Source: Paracoccaceae bacterium (lineage in GTDB: Bacteria > Pseudomonadota > Alphaproteobacteria > Rhodobacterales > Rhodobacteraceae). Taken from it: a stretch of 64,000 nt of DNA. How positions within the stretch are numbered: the first letter of the stretch is position 1; each line of letters opens with the position of its first letter. The position numbers and the translations under genes were made by a program. The notes beneath the pieces are model-generated. The model saw nothing but the letters and a program-made list of their open reading frames with translations, searched no databases and was not told the origin of the DNA. Location of the stretch: positions 1 through 64,000 of the forward strand of contig JAIXZW010000012.1 in NCBI GenBank assembly GCA_027489375.1. The letters run 5' to 3'. Of this stretch, positions 44,257 through 54,478 are shown piece after piece.

Positions 44257-45633
44257 TCACCGTCCCGTCAACCTGTTGCCAAGCCGCGCGAGCGCCGAGG
44301 GCGGTCCCCCTTTGGCCTCGGCGCGATCGGCTGCCGCGTAAAGCCTGTACATGCCGTGCACGCCAAGCCAGCGCAACGGCTCCGGCTCCCATTTGCGGGG
44401 GCTGCGGTTGACCCAAGGCAGTCGCGTCAACGCCGTCTCGCCGCCAACGACCAGATCGCACAGCGTCCGCCCCGAAAGGTTCGAGGTCGATACCCCGACG
44501 CCGACATAGCCCCCCGCCCAGCCGATCCGTGTCACGGGGTCGAAGCCGACGGTCGCGCACCAGTCGCGTGGCACGCCCAGAACCCCGCACCACGCATGGT
44601 CGATCCGTGCCGCCTTTGCCGCGGGAAAATGCCGGTGCAGGATGCCGACCAGACGCCGCACCGTTTCCGCATCCGGTGTGCCGTTCTCGTCGATGGCCGA
44701 TCCGAAGCGATAGGGCACCCCCCGTGCCCCCACGGTGATCCGGCCTTCGCGCGTCCGCTGGCAGTAGCAATAGGCATTGGCGAAATCGCCCAGTATTTCA
44801 TGGCCTTGCCAGCCGATCTTGTCCCATGCGTCCTTCCCCAGAGGTTCGGTCACGATCTGCGCCGAATTCATCGGCAACCACGCGCGCCGCAGGCCCGGCA
44901 GGCGCGCCGTGAACCCTTCGGTGCAGCGCAGGATGGTCCGCGCCGTGACCCGGCCCCGATCCGTCTCGACCAGACCCGATCCGAATGACGTGACCGCCGT
45001 TCCCTCGGCGATCCTGACCCCCATCCGCTCCACGACTGCCGCCAATCCGCGGACCAACTTCGCGGGCTGCACCCTTGCCACGCCTTCGACCACCATCCCG
45101 CCCAGCGTGCCCGGAATGTCCACCCGCGCCCGCGCCGCTCCGGCCGCCACGAAATGCGCCCGCTCCTCGCCCCATTTGCGCCGGTGCGCCACCTCTGCCT
45201 TGGCGCGTTCGAGTTGCGCCGGATGCGTGGCGACCATCAACTCGTCGGTGCGCAGGATGTCCGCCTCGATCCCTTCCGTCTCGGCCACGCGGATCACCTC
45301 GTCCACCGTGCCGTTCATGGCCTGCACCATCGCACGCACGGCGGCTTCGCTCGATCCTTTCAGATACTTCTCGTGGCTCCACGCGAAGCCGCCCGAAAGC
45401 CAGCCCCCGTTCCGCCCCGAGGCGCCGAATCCCGCGAATTCCTTTTCCACCACCACGATCGACAGCGTCGGGTCCGCAAGTTTGAGGTAATAGGCCGACC
45501 AAAGCCCCGTATAGCCCGCACCGATGATGCAGACATCGCAGTCCGTATCGCCATCAAGCGCCGCCCGCCGTTCGGGCAGGCCGATATCCGCATACCAGAA
45601 GGAAACGTCACCAAGACGGGCAGGGCGTGTCAT
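44257..45633 (-). CDS. FAD-dependent oxidoreductase (DAO family)
   Basis: 458 aa; CDVCIIGAGYTGLWSAYYLKL; GFGASGRNGGWLSGGFAWS. Confidence 0.9.
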   Translation of the reverse strand: MTRPARLGDVSFWYADIGLPERRAALDGDTDCDVCIIGAGYTGLWSAYYLKLADPTLSIVVVEKEFAGFGASGRNGGWLSGGFAWSHEKYLKGSSEAAVRAMVQAMNGTVDEVIRVAETEGIEADILRTDELMVATHPAQLERAKAEVAHRRKWGEERAHFVAAGAARARVDIPGTLGGMVVEGVARVQPAKLVRGLAAVVERMGVRIAEGTAVTSFGSGLVETDRGRVTARTILRCTEGFTARLPGLRRAWLPMNSAQIVTEPLGKDAWDKIGWQGHEILGDFANAYCYCQRTREGRITVGARGVPYRFGSAIDENGTPDAETVRRLVGILHRHFPAAKAARIDHAWCGVLGVPRDWCATVGFDPVTRIGWAGGYVGVGVSTSNLSGRTLCDLVVGGETALTRLPWVNRSPRKWEPEPLRWLGVHGMYRLYAAADRAEAKGGPPSALARLGNRLTGR

Positions 45634-45805
45634 GCATTCAGCCTAACCCGCTGCCCGCCGATGTCGGTCTTGAAAACGACAAGGCCCGTCGCATCGGGAC
45701 CCGTGCCGCTCTGCCGTGCGAAAAAGACGGCAATGGACCCTGCACCGATTCCTTGTTGCGCGGCGGGGCGGTCGCTGTAGCGTGACGGCGGGCAGGAGGA
45801 GACGC

Positions 45806-46951
45806 ATGGACGCTTTCGCAAGGCTGTCGCTGGTGGCACAGGCCTCGGTCGACGTGGCCGAGCCGCACCCTGTCCGTGCGCTGGAAGCGGCCTTGGGTGC
45901 GGGTCCCTTTGCCGTGGTGATCCTGTTCATCTCGCCCGAGGTGGACATGGACCGGCTTGCAGGGCGTATGGCCGACCGTTTCGGCGGCGCGCCGGTGATC
46001 GGTTGCACCACGGCAGGGGAGCTTTCCGGCAGCGGCTATACCGAAGGCGAGATCGTCGCCGTGGGCCTTCCGGCCGCGCATTTCGCCGCCGATGTGCTGC
46101 TGATCCCCGATCTTTCGGTGCTGGAGCGCGAAACGCTGATCGGCGAGCTGATCCGGCGGCGGCAATCGCTGGCGCGGCAGCGGGCGGGATGGCAGGGGGA
46201 ATTCGCCTTTCTCATGGTCGACGGGCTGTCGGTGCAGGAGGATGCGCTGGCCTCGGCCCTTGCCAGCGGGCTTGGCCCCGTGCCGCTGTTCGGCGGCAGC
46301 GCGGGGGACGGGACGCGCTTCAAGCAGACCTTCGTGCTGCATGGCGGGCAGGCCTTGCAGAACGCTGCCGTGCTGACGCTGGTGCGCACCGATTGCCGCG
46401 TGAAGGTGTTCAGCCTCGACCATCTTGTCCCGACCGAGCGGCGGATGGTGGTGACGGGGGCAGACCCCGCGCGGCGCGTGGTGCGCATGATCAATGCCGA
46501 ACCCGCGGCGCAGGAATATGCGCGGCTCTTGGGCAAGGACCCCGCGCAACTGACGACATTCACCTTCGCCGCCCATCCCGTGGTGGTCAGGATCGGTGGC
46601 AAGCATCACGTTCGGGCCATCCAGCAGGTCGGAGAGAACGGCGACCTCGTCTTCTTCTCGGCCATCGACGAAGGGGTCGTGCTGACGCTGGCCGAACCTC
46701 GGGACATGGTGGCGCATCTGGCGTCGGAAATGGCGGCACTTTCGGCCAAGGGGCGGCCCGAGGTCATCTTGGCCTGCGACTGCATCCTGCGGCGGATGGA
46801 GGCGCAAGAGAAGCAGAAGACCGGGGCGGTGTCGGCCATCCTGCGCGAGAACCGCGTGGTCGGGTTTTCGACCTATGGCGAGCAGTTGAATTCGATGCAC
46901 GTCAACCAGACCATGACGGGCGTCGCCATCTATCCGCCGGACGCGCCCTGA
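45806..46951 (+). CDS. FIST N/C-domain sensory protein, NosP-like
   Basis: 381 aa; VIGCTTAGELSGSGYTEGEIVAVGL, LFGGSAGDGTRFKQTFVLHGG; ATGA overlap with a kinase gene. Confidence 0.85.
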   Translation: MDAFARLSLVAQASVDVAEPHPVRALEAALGAGPFAVVILFISPEVDMDRLAGRMADRFGGAPVIGCTTAGELSGSGYTEGEIVAVGLPAAHFAADVLLIPDLSVLERETLIGELIRRRQSLARQRAGWQGEFAFLMVDGLSVQEDALASALASGLGPVPLFGGSAGDGTRFKQTFVLHGGQALQNAAVLTLVRTDCRVKVFSLDHLVPTERRMVVTGADPARRVVRMINAEPAAQEYARLLGKDPAQLTTFTFAAHPVVVRIGGKHHVRAIQQVGENGDLVFFSAIDEGVVLTLAEPRDMVAHLASEMAALSAKGRPEVILACDCILRRMEAQEKQKTGAVSAILRENRVVGFSTYGEQLNSMHVNQTMTGVAIYPPDAP

Positions 46952-49149
46952 TGGAAACGCTGATCAACCCCGCCGACAGCCCCGAGCGGCAGACCGAGAA
47001 GCTTCTGACCATCGCAAAGGTGCTGATGCGGCGGGTGGAACAGATCACCGACGATTCGGGTGCTGCCTATGCCCAGTTCCAGCGGGCGGCGATGCTCGAG
47101 GATCAGGTGCGCGAACGCACCCGCGATCTGGAACGCGCGCTCGATCTTTTGAACGACTCCAACGCCCAGCTTGCGCAAGCCAACCGCGAGACGGAGGCGG
47201 CACGGCAGAACCTCGCCAATGCCATCGAGACGGTGCAGGAGGGGTTCGCGCTGTTCGATGCGGATGACGTGCTGGTCATGTGCAACTCGCGCTTCGGGCT
47301 TTACATGGCCGATGTGCGACCGCATCTGAAACCGGGTTTGCGCTTTGGCGATTATGTCGGGCTGGTCAGCCGGTCGCGGTTTCTCGAGCTTCCGGCGGGC
47401 GAGCGGCCCGAGGATTGGGCCGTGGCGCGGCAGCGGCGGCATCAGGACCGGCATGTGATGTTCAACGTGGCCATGACCCGCGACCGCTGGGTGCAGGTGT
47501 CCGAGCATCGCACGGGGGACGGGGGGACCGTCATTCTCCAGACCGATGTGACCGAGATCATCCGGCTGGAGCGGCTGGAGCGGGGCAAGCTTCTGGACGA
47601 TCAGGCGCGGGTGATCCGCGCCACGCTTGACCATATCGGGCAGGGGGTCTGCATCTTCGACGCCGAGGCGCGGCTGGTGGGGTGGAACCAGCGGCTGGGG
47701 CAGTTGCTGGCGATCCCGATGGCGCGGTTCCGCATGGGGACGGGGTTCGATGCGGTGATCGACCGTTTCCGCCCCGATTTCCGCTTTGGCGCGGGGATGG
47801 ACGAGGGGCGGCTGGCCGATTGGGTTGCCGCGCGGCGGCGCGGGGCGCTGCGCTTCGAGTTGCGGCGCGATGCCGAGATGATCCTCGACGTCTTTGCCGA
47901 AGGGATGCCGGACGGCGGTTTCGTGATGAGCTTTACCGATGTGACGGCGGAGCGGGCGGCGATCGAAGGCCTGAGCCGCGCGAATGAAACGCTGGAAGCG
48001 CGGGTGATGGCGCGGACGCTCGAGTTGGAGGATGCGCTGGGGAATGCCGAACGCGCCAATGCCTCGCGTTCGCGTTTCGTGGCGGCGGCGAGCCATGACC
48101 TGTTGCAGCCCCTGTCGGCGGCGAAGCTGTTTCTGTCCTCTATCGGGGACGAGGGGCTGACGCCGCTTGCGCGCGGGGCGCTCGACAAGGCGCAGAATGC
48201 GCTGGTGTCGGTCGAGGGGATTCTGGGCGCGTTGCTGGATATTTCCAAGCTGGAAAGCGGGAAGGCGGCGGTGACGGTGGGTCCGGTGCGGCTGGACCGG
48301 TTGCTGTCGCAGCTCAACGACGAATTCGGGGCCATTGCGGCGGCGAAGGGCTTGGCCTTCCGCGTGGTGGGGTCGGGGGCGGTGGTGGCATCGGATGCGG
48401 CCTATCTGCGGCGGATCTTGCAGAACCTGATCGGGAACGCGATTCGCTATACCGAGCGGGGGCGTGTGCTGGTCGGCGTGCGGCGGGCGGGGCCGATGCT
48501 GCGGATCGAGGTCAGCGACACGGGGCCGGGGATTCCCGAAGAGGCGCAGGACGATATCTTCAAGGAATTCCACCGACTGAACGCCCAGGCCTCGGCGTCC
48601 GAGGGGTTGGGGCTGGGGCTGGCCATCGTGGAGCGGGCCTGTGCGCTGCTGGGCCATCCGCTGGGCCTGCGGTCGGTTGTGGGGCGGGGCACGACCTTCA
48701 TGGTGCAGGTCCCCCGCTACGAAGGTCGCGAGGTCGTGACCGAGGTGGCGCGGATCGAAACGGCGCCGGTGACAATGGAGGGGCGGATCGTCTTTCTGGT
48801 GGAGAACGATGCCGAATTGCGCCGCGCGATGGGGCTGTTGCTGGAGAAATGGGGGCTGAGCGTGCTTGAGGCGTCAAGCGGCGAAGCGGCGCTCGACCTG
48901 CTCGACGAACTCGGTATCCTGCCCGACTGTTTCCTTGTGGATCAAGACCTTGGCGCAGGAATGGACGGGTTGTCCTTTCTTGCGGCCACGCGGGCGCGGC
49001 ACGGGGCGGTTCCGGCGCGTCTGGTCACGGCGCTGCGCGGCGCAGAACTTTCCGCACGTGCAGCGGCGGCAGGGATAGGTTTGATGGCAAAACCCATCGA
49101 CGCCCGCGCCTTGCAAGCCTTCGTTGCGGGGGTCGCGGTGCGGTCCTAG
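46951..49149 (+). CDS. Hybrid histidine kinase/response regulator, NahK-like (PAS - PAS - HisKA - HATPase - REC)
   Basis: 732 aa from METLINPADSPERQTEKLL; AIETVQEGFALFDADDVLVMCNSRF, AASHDLLQPLSAAKLFLSS, DTGPGIPEEAQDDIFKEFHRL. Confidence 0.9.
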   Translation: METLINPADSPERQTEKLLTIAKVLMRRVEQITDDSGAAYAQFQRAAMLEDQVRERTRDLERALDLLNDSNAQLAQANRETEAARQNLANAIETVQEGFALFDADDVLVMCNSRFGLYMADVRPHLKPGLRFGDYVGLVSRSRFLELPAGERPEDWAVARQRRHQDRHVMFNVAMTRDRWVQVSEHRTGDGGTVILQTDVTEIIRLERLERGKLLDDQARVIRATLDHIGQGVCIFDAEARLVGWNQRLGQLLAIPMARFRMGTGFDAVIDRFRPDFRFGAGMDEGRLADWVAARRRGALRFELRRDAEMILDVFAEGMPDGGFVMSFTDVTAERAAIEGLSRANETLEARVMARTLELEDALGNAERANASRSRFVAAASHDLLQPLSAAKLFLSSIGDEGLTPLARGALDKAQNALVSVEGILGALLDISKLESGKAAVTVGPVRLDRLLSQLNDEFGAIAAAKGLAFRVVGSGAVVASDAAYLRRILQNLIGNAIRYTERGRVLVGVRRAGPMLRIEVSDTGPGIPEEAQDDIFKEFHRLNAQASASEGLGLGLAIVERACALLGHPLGLRSVVGRGTTFMVQVPRYEGREVVTEVARIETAPVTMEGRIVFLVENDAELRRAMGLLLEKWGLSVLEASSGEAALDLLDELGILPDCFLVDQDLGAGMDGLSFLAATRARHGAVPARLVTALRGAELSARAAAAGIGLMAKPIDARALQAFVAGVAVRS

Positions 49150-49219
49150 CCTCTACGACCTTTGGCCGATTGCGCCGAGACGCGGGTCGCATAGACTTCT
49201 GCCAAAATCAGGGGGGACC

Positions 49220-49753
49220 ATGCAGCTTACCGACCACCGCGACATCAACGCCGATCCGCAAACCGTCTGGGCGGCGATCCTGAACCCCGACGTTCTGAAA
49301 GACTGCGTTCCGGGCTGCGAAAGCATGACCGGCACCCCCGACACGCAATTCGAAGCGGTGGTGACGCAGAAGGTCGGCCCCGTGAAGGCGACGTTCAAGG
49401 GTGTCGTCACGCTCTCCGACATGGTGCCGGGCCAGTCGCTGCGCATCAGCGGCGAAGGCAAGGGCGGGCCTGCGGGCTTTGCCAAGGGCGGGGCCAATGT
49501 CACGCTGACGGCCATCGAGGGCGGCACGCGCCTGTCCTACGAGGTGGAAGCCAGCGTCGGCGGCAAGATCGCCCAGCTTGGCAGCCGCATCATCGACGGT
49601 TTCGCCAAGAAGATGGCCGACGAATTCTTCACCCGCTTTCAGGAGGCCGTCGAAGGTCCGGCGGAGGAAGACGCTGACGAAGAGGGTGCCGAAGAGGGTG
49701 CCGAAGGTGACGGCGAAAAGAAAAAAGGCTGGTTCAAACGCCTGATCGGTTGA
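49220..49753 (+). CDS. coxG: CoxG-like SRPBCC protein
   Basis: 177 aa; [27 protein letters not shown]; acidic tail then [11 protein letters not shown]. Confidence 0.88.
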   Translation: MQLTDHRDINADPQTVWAAILNPDVLKDCVPGCESMTGTPDTQFEAVVTQKVGPVKATFKGVVTLSDMVPGQSLRISGEGKGGPAGFAKGGANVTLTAIEGGTRLSYEVEASVGGKIAQLGSRIIDGFAKKMADEFFTRFQEAVEGPAEEDADEEGAEEGAEGDGEKKKGWFKRLIG

Positions 49754-49802
49754 TTTTCGGTCCGGCTTTGGCTGGACTGTCGGGTATAACAGGGAGGAAA
49801 AC

Positions 49803-50288
49803 ATGACGAAAGTCACGATGACCGTGAACGGCAAGGCCGTTTCGGGCGAGGTCGAGGGGCGCACGCTCCTGTCGGCCTTTCTGCGCGAGGGGCTGGGCCT
49901 GACCGGCACGCATGTCGGCTGCGATACGTCGCAATGCGGCGCCTGCGTCGTCCATGTCGATGGCAAGGCGGTGAAGTCCTGCACCATGTTCGCGCTGGAT
50001 GCGGCGGGGTCCACGGTCAAGACCATCGAAGGCATGAACAATCCCGACGGATCGCTCGGCACGCTCCAGCAGGCGTTCCAGAATTACCACGGGCTGCAAT
50101 GCGGCTTCTGCACGCCGGGCATGGTGATGTCCTCGGCGGCGCTGCTGGCCGAGAACCCCAAGCCGACCGAGGCCGAGGTGCGCCATTACCTCGAAGGGAA
50201 CATCTGCCGCTGCACGGGGTATCATAACATCGTCAAGGCCGTTCTGGCGGCGTCCGGTCAGGACGTGCCTGCGGTCGCGGCGGAATAA
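49803..50288 (+). CDS. coxS: CO dehydrogenase-like small (2Fe-2S) subunit
   Basis: 161 aa; [49 protein letters not shown]. Confidence 0.95.
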   Translation: MTKVTMTVNGKAVSGEVEGRTLLSAFLREGLGLTGTHVGCDTSQCGACVVHVDGKAVKSCTMFALDAAGSTVKTIEGMNNPDGSLGTLQQAFQNYHGLQCGFCTPGMVMSSAALLAENPKPTEAEVRHYLEGNICRCTGYHNIVKAVLAASGQDVPAVAAE

Positions 50289-50302
50289 GGGAGGGGGAGC
50301 AT

Positions 50303-52681
50303 ATGCCGAAGGATTACGGGATCGGCGCCAGCACCAAGCGGCGCGAGGATATCCGCTTTCTGAGCGGGTTGGGCAATTATACCGACGACATCAACGTCGC
50401 GGGCCAGAGCTATGCGGCCTTTGTCCGCTCGACCGTGGCGCATGGCAAGATCAAGAAGGTGGCGACCGAGGCGGCGAAAGCCATGCCGGGGGTCTTGGGT
50501 GTTTTCACCGGCGAGGATTTCAAGGATGTCGGCAGCAACCCCGCGGGTTGGCTGATCCACAGCCGCGACGGCTCGCCCATGCATGAACCCAAGCGCCCCG
50601 TTCTGGCCTATGGCAAGGTGCGCCATGTCGGTGACGCCTATGCCTGCGTCGTGGCGGAAACGCTGCAACAGGCCAAGGATGCCGTGCAGCGCATCGCGGA
50701 CGAGAGCGAGATCGACGAACTTCCCGCCATCGTCGACATGGCACAGGCCTTGGCCAACAGCGCCAACCGCGTGCATGACGAGATGCCCGGCAACCAGGTC
50801 TTCGACTGGGGCTGGATCGAGGACAACCGCGCCAAGACCGACGAAGCCTTTGCCTCGGCCCCGCATGTGACCACGCTGGAACTGGTGAACAACCGTCTGG
50901 TGCCGAACGCGATGGAGCCGCGCGCCTCCATCGGCGAATTCAACCACGGCACGGGCGACTGGAAGCTGACCACGACCAGCCAGAACCCGCATGTGACGCG
51001 GATTTTGATCGCGGCCTTCGTTCTGGGCATCCCCGAGAACAAGCTGACCGTGGTGGCCCCCGATGTGGGCGGCGGCTTCGGGTCGAAGATCTACCACTAC
51101 GGCGAGGAAGCGACCGTGCTTCTGGCCGCCAAGGCGCTGCGCCGTCCGGTGAAATGGGTGGCGGAACGGTCGGAAAGCTTCATGACCGACGCGCATGGCC
51201 GCGACCATGTCACGAAGATCCAGCTTGCCTGCGACAAGCAAGGCAACTTCATCGCCTTCCGCACCGAGACGATGGCGAACGTCGGCGCCTATCTGTCGAA
51301 CTTTGCCCCCGTCACCCCGACCTTCCTGCACGGCACGCTGATGGCCGGACCCTACAAGGTGCCGAACGTATATGTGAACGTGAAGGCGGTGATGACCAAT
51401 ACCGCACCGGTCGATGCCTATCGCGGCGCGGGGCGGCCCGAGGCGACCTATTCGCTCGAGCGTGTCATCGACAAGATGTGCCGCGAGCTGAACCTTGACC
51501 CGTTCGAGGTGCGGCGCAAGAACTTCGTCACCACGGACATGTTCCCCTACACCACGCCGGTGGCGCTGGTTTACGACACCGGCAACTACCACGCCACGCT
51601 CGACAAGGCGATGGAGCTGGGCGATGTGGCGGGCTTCGAGAAGCGCCGCGCCGAAAGCGCCAAGCGCGGCAAGCTGCGCGGCATGGGGCTTTCGACATGG
51701 ATCGAGGCTTGCGGCATCGCGCCTTCGCACCTTGTCGGGATGCTGGGCAGCCGCGTCGGCCTTTATGACGCGGCAACGGTGCGGGTGAATGCGACGGGCA
51801 GCATTTCGGTGATGACCGGCGCGCATAGCCACGGGCAGGGACACGAGACGGTCTTTGCCCAGATCGTCGCCGACAAGCTGGGCATCCCCGACAGCTCGGT
51901 CGAGATCGTGCATGGCGACACGTCGAAGATTCCCTTCGGCATGGGGTCCTACGGGTCGCGGTCGCTGGCGGTTTGCGGGTCGGCCATGACGCGGGCGGTC
52001 GACAAGATCATCGCCAAGGGCAAGAAGATCGCGGCGCATATGCTGGAAGCGGCGGAAAGCGACATCACCTTTGCCGATGGCAAGTTCAGTGTCGCAGGGA
52101 CGGACAAGGCCAAGACCTTCGGCGAGATCGCCTTCTCGGCCTATGTTCCGCACAACTACCCGCTGGAAACGCTGGAACCGGGGCTGGAAGAGACGGCCTT
52201 CTACGATCCGGCCAACTTCACCTATCCCGCAGGCGCCTATATCTGCGAGGTCGAGGTCGATCCCGACACCGGCAAGGTGGATATCTGTTCCTTCACCTGC
52301 GCCGACGACTTCGGCAACGTGATGAACCCGATGATCGTCGAAGGTCAGGTTCATGGCGGTGTGGGGCAGGGCATCGGGCAGGCGCTGCTGGAAAACACGG
52401 TCTATGACGAGAACGGCCAGCTTCTGACCGGTTCCTACATGGATTACGCCATGCCGCGCGCCGATGACGTGCCGTTCTATACGGTGGACGCATCCTGCGC
52501 GACGCCCTGCACGCACAACCCGCTCGGGGTGAAGGGCTGCGGCGAGGCGGGGGCCATCGGTTCGCCTCCGGCAGTCGTCAACGCGGTGATCGACGCGCTC
52601 CAGCGCGGCGGCCACAAGAACGTGACCCATATCGACATGCCTGTCAGCCCCGCGCGGGTCTGGTCGGCGATCAACGCCTGA
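50303..52681 (+). CDS. coxL: Form II CO dehydrogenase-like large (Mo-binding) subunit
   Basis: 792 aa xanthine-oxidase fold; active-site segment AYRGAGR (form II) rather than AYRCSFR (form I). Confidence 0.92.
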   Translation: MPKDYGIGASTKRREDIRFLSGLGNYTDDINVAGQSYAAFVRSTVAHGKIKKVATEAAKAMPGVLGVFTGEDFKDVGSNPAGWLIHSRDGSPMHEPKRPVLAYGKVRHVGDAYACVVAETLQQAKDAVQRIADESEIDELPAIVDMAQALANSANRVHDEMPGNQVFDWGWIEDNRAKTDEAFASAPHVTTLELVNNRLVPNAMEPRASIGEFNHGTGDWKLTTTSQNPHVTRILIAAFVLGIPENKLTVVAPDVGGGFGSKIYHYGEEATVLLAAKALRRPVKWVAERSESFMTDAHGRDHVTKIQLACDKQGNFIAFRTETMANVGAYLSNFAPVTPTFLHGTLMAGPYKVPNVYVNVKAVMTNTAPVDAYRGAGRPEATYSLERVIDKMCRELNLDPFEVRRKNFVTTDMFPYTTPVALVYDTGNYHATLDKAMELGDVAGFEKRRAESAKRGKLRGMGLSTWIEACGIAPSHLVGMLGSRVGLYDAATVRVNATGSISVMTGAHSHGQGHETVFAQIVADKLGIPDSSVEIVHGDTSKIPFGMGSYGSRSLAVCGSAMTRAVDKIIAKGKKIAAHMLEAAESDITFADGKFSVAGTDKAKTFGEIAFSAYVPHNYPLETLEPGLEETAFYDPANFTYPAGAYICEVEVDPDTGKVDICSFTCADDFGNVMNPMIVEGQVHGGVGQGIGQALLENTVYDENGQLLTGSYMDYAMPRADDVPFYTVDASCATPCTHNPLGVKGCGEAGAIGSPPAVVNAVIDALQRGGHKNVTHIDMPVSPARVWSAINA

Positions 52682-52695
52682 AGGGAGGGTGAAAG

Positions 52696-53484
52696 ATGCA
52701 TAATTTCGACTTCGTGAAACCCTCGACCATCGCCGATGCGGTCAAGGCCCTGACGGGCGATGGCGCGCAGGCGCTGTCGGGCGGGCAGACCCTGACGCCG
52801 ACGATGAAGCAGCGTCTGGCGGCACCGACGGTGCTTGTCAGCCTGACCGGCATCGCCGAGATGAAGGGCGTCTGCATGGGCGACGACGGGCTGAGCGTGG
52901 GTGCGGCAACGCCCCATGCGGTGGTCGCCAAGGAAGCCGCCAAGCAGTATCCGGCGCTGGCGGCGCTTGCGGGCGGCATCGGTGATCCGGCGGTGCGCAA
53001 CCGTGGCACCATCGGCGGGTCGCTGGCCAACAACGACCCCGCCGCCTGTTACCCTTCGGCGGTGCTGGGGTCGGGTGCGACGGTCGTGACCAACAAGCGC
53101 AAGATTGCGGCGGACGACTACTTCCAGGGCATGTTCTCGACCGCGCTGGACGAGGGCGAGATCATCACCGGCGTCACCTTCCCCGTGCCGGAGAAGGCCG
53201 CTTACGTGAAGTTCAACCAGCCTGCGAGCCGCTTCGCGCTGACCGGCGTTTTCGTGGCGAAGTTCAAGGGCGGCGTGCGTGTCGCGGTCACGGGGGCGTC
53301 GAACAACGGCGTCTTCCGCTGGGCCGAGGCGGAAAAGGCGCTGTCGGCGAATTTCGCGGCCTCGGCGTTGGACGGGCTGACGGTCAGTGCCGATGACCTG
53401 ATCGGCGACCTGCACGGCACGCCTGCCTATCGCGCCAATCTGGTCAAGGTTCTGACCAAACGCGCAGTCGAAGCGGCACGCTGA
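52696..53484 (+). CDS. coxM: CO dehydrogenase-like medium (FAD) subunit
   Basis: 262 aa; LSGGQTLTPTMKQRLAAPTVLVSL, RNRGTIGGSLANNDPAACYP. Confidence 0.93.
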   Translation: MHNFDFVKPSTIADAVKALTGDGAQALSGGQTLTPTMKQRLAAPTVLVSLTGIAEMKGVCMGDDGLSVGAATPHAVVAKEAAKQYPALAALAGGIGDPAVRNRGTIGGSLANNDPAACYPSAVLGSGATVVTNKRKIAADDYFQGMFSTALDEGEIITGVTFPVPEKAAYVKFNQPASRFALTGVFVAKFKGGVRVAVTGASNNGVFRWAEAEKALSANFAASALDGLTVSADDLIGDLHGTPAYRANLVKVLTKRAVEAAR

Positions 53485-53507
53485 AGCGCGTATCGCAATC
53501 TTCGGGG

Positions 53508-53540
53508 CGGCCCTGCCAGCGGCGGGGCCGTTTCCTTTTC
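53508..53540 (+). terminator. Hairpin plus T-rich tail after coxM
   Basis: CGGCCCTGCC-agc-GGCGGGGCCG followed by TTTCCTTTT; 9/10 pairing. Confidence 0.65.
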
Positions 53541-53778
53541 GCGTCCTGCCTGCCCCGTCGCCTTGCACGGCAAACCGGCCCCGCGCGATCCGCGCAGAAT
53601 TCCGGCAGATCCGGTCACTTGGGCGTTACATCCGCAGGCTATGCCCGACGAAGGCACGGCCCCACAGCTTGAGGGGCTTGCCAGAGGTGTTACGCCATAT
53701 ATAGTTTGACCTGTCGGGGCGGGGCTCCCCGCCCCGGGTCGGAAGGCATCGGGTCGATAGCGGAGTCTCAACGGACCA

Positions 53779-54363
53779 ATGGACGGCGATTTCAGGACAC
53801 AGTTCGTACGCGATCCGGCGGCGCTGAAGCATTACCCCGCTTTGGTGCTGAACGCCGATTACCGCCCGCTCAGCTATTACCCTCTCAGCCTCTGGCCGTG
53901 GCAAGAAGCGATAAAGGCGGCCTTCCTCGACCGTGTGCAGATCGTGGCGGAATATGACCATGTGGTGCGCAGCCAAAGGCAGGAATTCCGCATACCTTCG
54001 GTCGTCGTGCTGAAAGAATTCGTCAAACCCCAGAAGCGCGTGGCATTCACGCGCTTCAATCTTTTTCTGCGGGACGAATTCTGCTGCCAGTATTGCGGCG
54101 CGAAGGGCGATCTGACCTTTGACCACGTCCTTCCCCGCTCGCGCGGCGGGGTGACGAGTTGGGAGAATGTCGTTGCCGCCTGTTCCCCCTGCAACCTGCG
54201 CAAAGGGTCGAAGACGCTGAAACAGGCAAACATGGGCCTGCGCCGCCCGCCGCGCCAGCCGACGGCAGAGGAGATGCAGGCGCATGGCCGCCGCTTCCCG
54301 CCGAACCATCTGCACGAAAGCTGGATGGATTACCTGTATTGGGACGCCGAACTCGACGCCTGA
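53779..54363 (+). CDS. HNH endonuclease family protein
   Basis: 194 aa; CCQYCGAKGDLTFDHVLPRSRGGVTSWENVVAACSPCNLRKGSKTL. Confidence 0.92.
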   Translation: MDGDFRTQFVRDPAALKHYPALVLNADYRPLSYYPLSLWPWQEAIKAAFLDRVQIVAEYDHVVRSQRQEFRIPSVVVLKEFVKPQKRVAFTRFNLFLRDEFCCQYCGAKGDLTFDHVLPRSRGGVTSWENVVAACSPCNLRKGSKTLKQANMGLRRPPRQPTAEEMQAHGRRFPPNHLHESWMDYLYWDAELDA

Positions 54364-54453
54364 CCCAAGCGGAGCGGCGGTGCCGCACGCCCGATGCGAA
54401 GGGCTGAGGGGGCGTTCCGCCCCCAACGGGGCGCTGAAGCGCCCCTCCCCCCT

Positions 54454-54477
54454 GAGGATATTTGTGGCGAGAGGAAG
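54454..54477 (+). repeat. Intergenic repeat copy 1: GAGGATATTTGTGGCGAGAGGAAG
   Basis: 23/24 match to the reverse complement of 59138-59161; both follow GC-rich hairpins downstream of a gene. Confidence 0.75.
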
Positions 54478-54478
54478 C

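Noticed and set aside
53779-54363. HNH endonuclease as part of a mobile element or defence system
   Set aside because: No adjacent methyltransferase, integrase, intron/intein or phage gene; this solitary HNH type looks like a housekeeping-type chromosomal gene.
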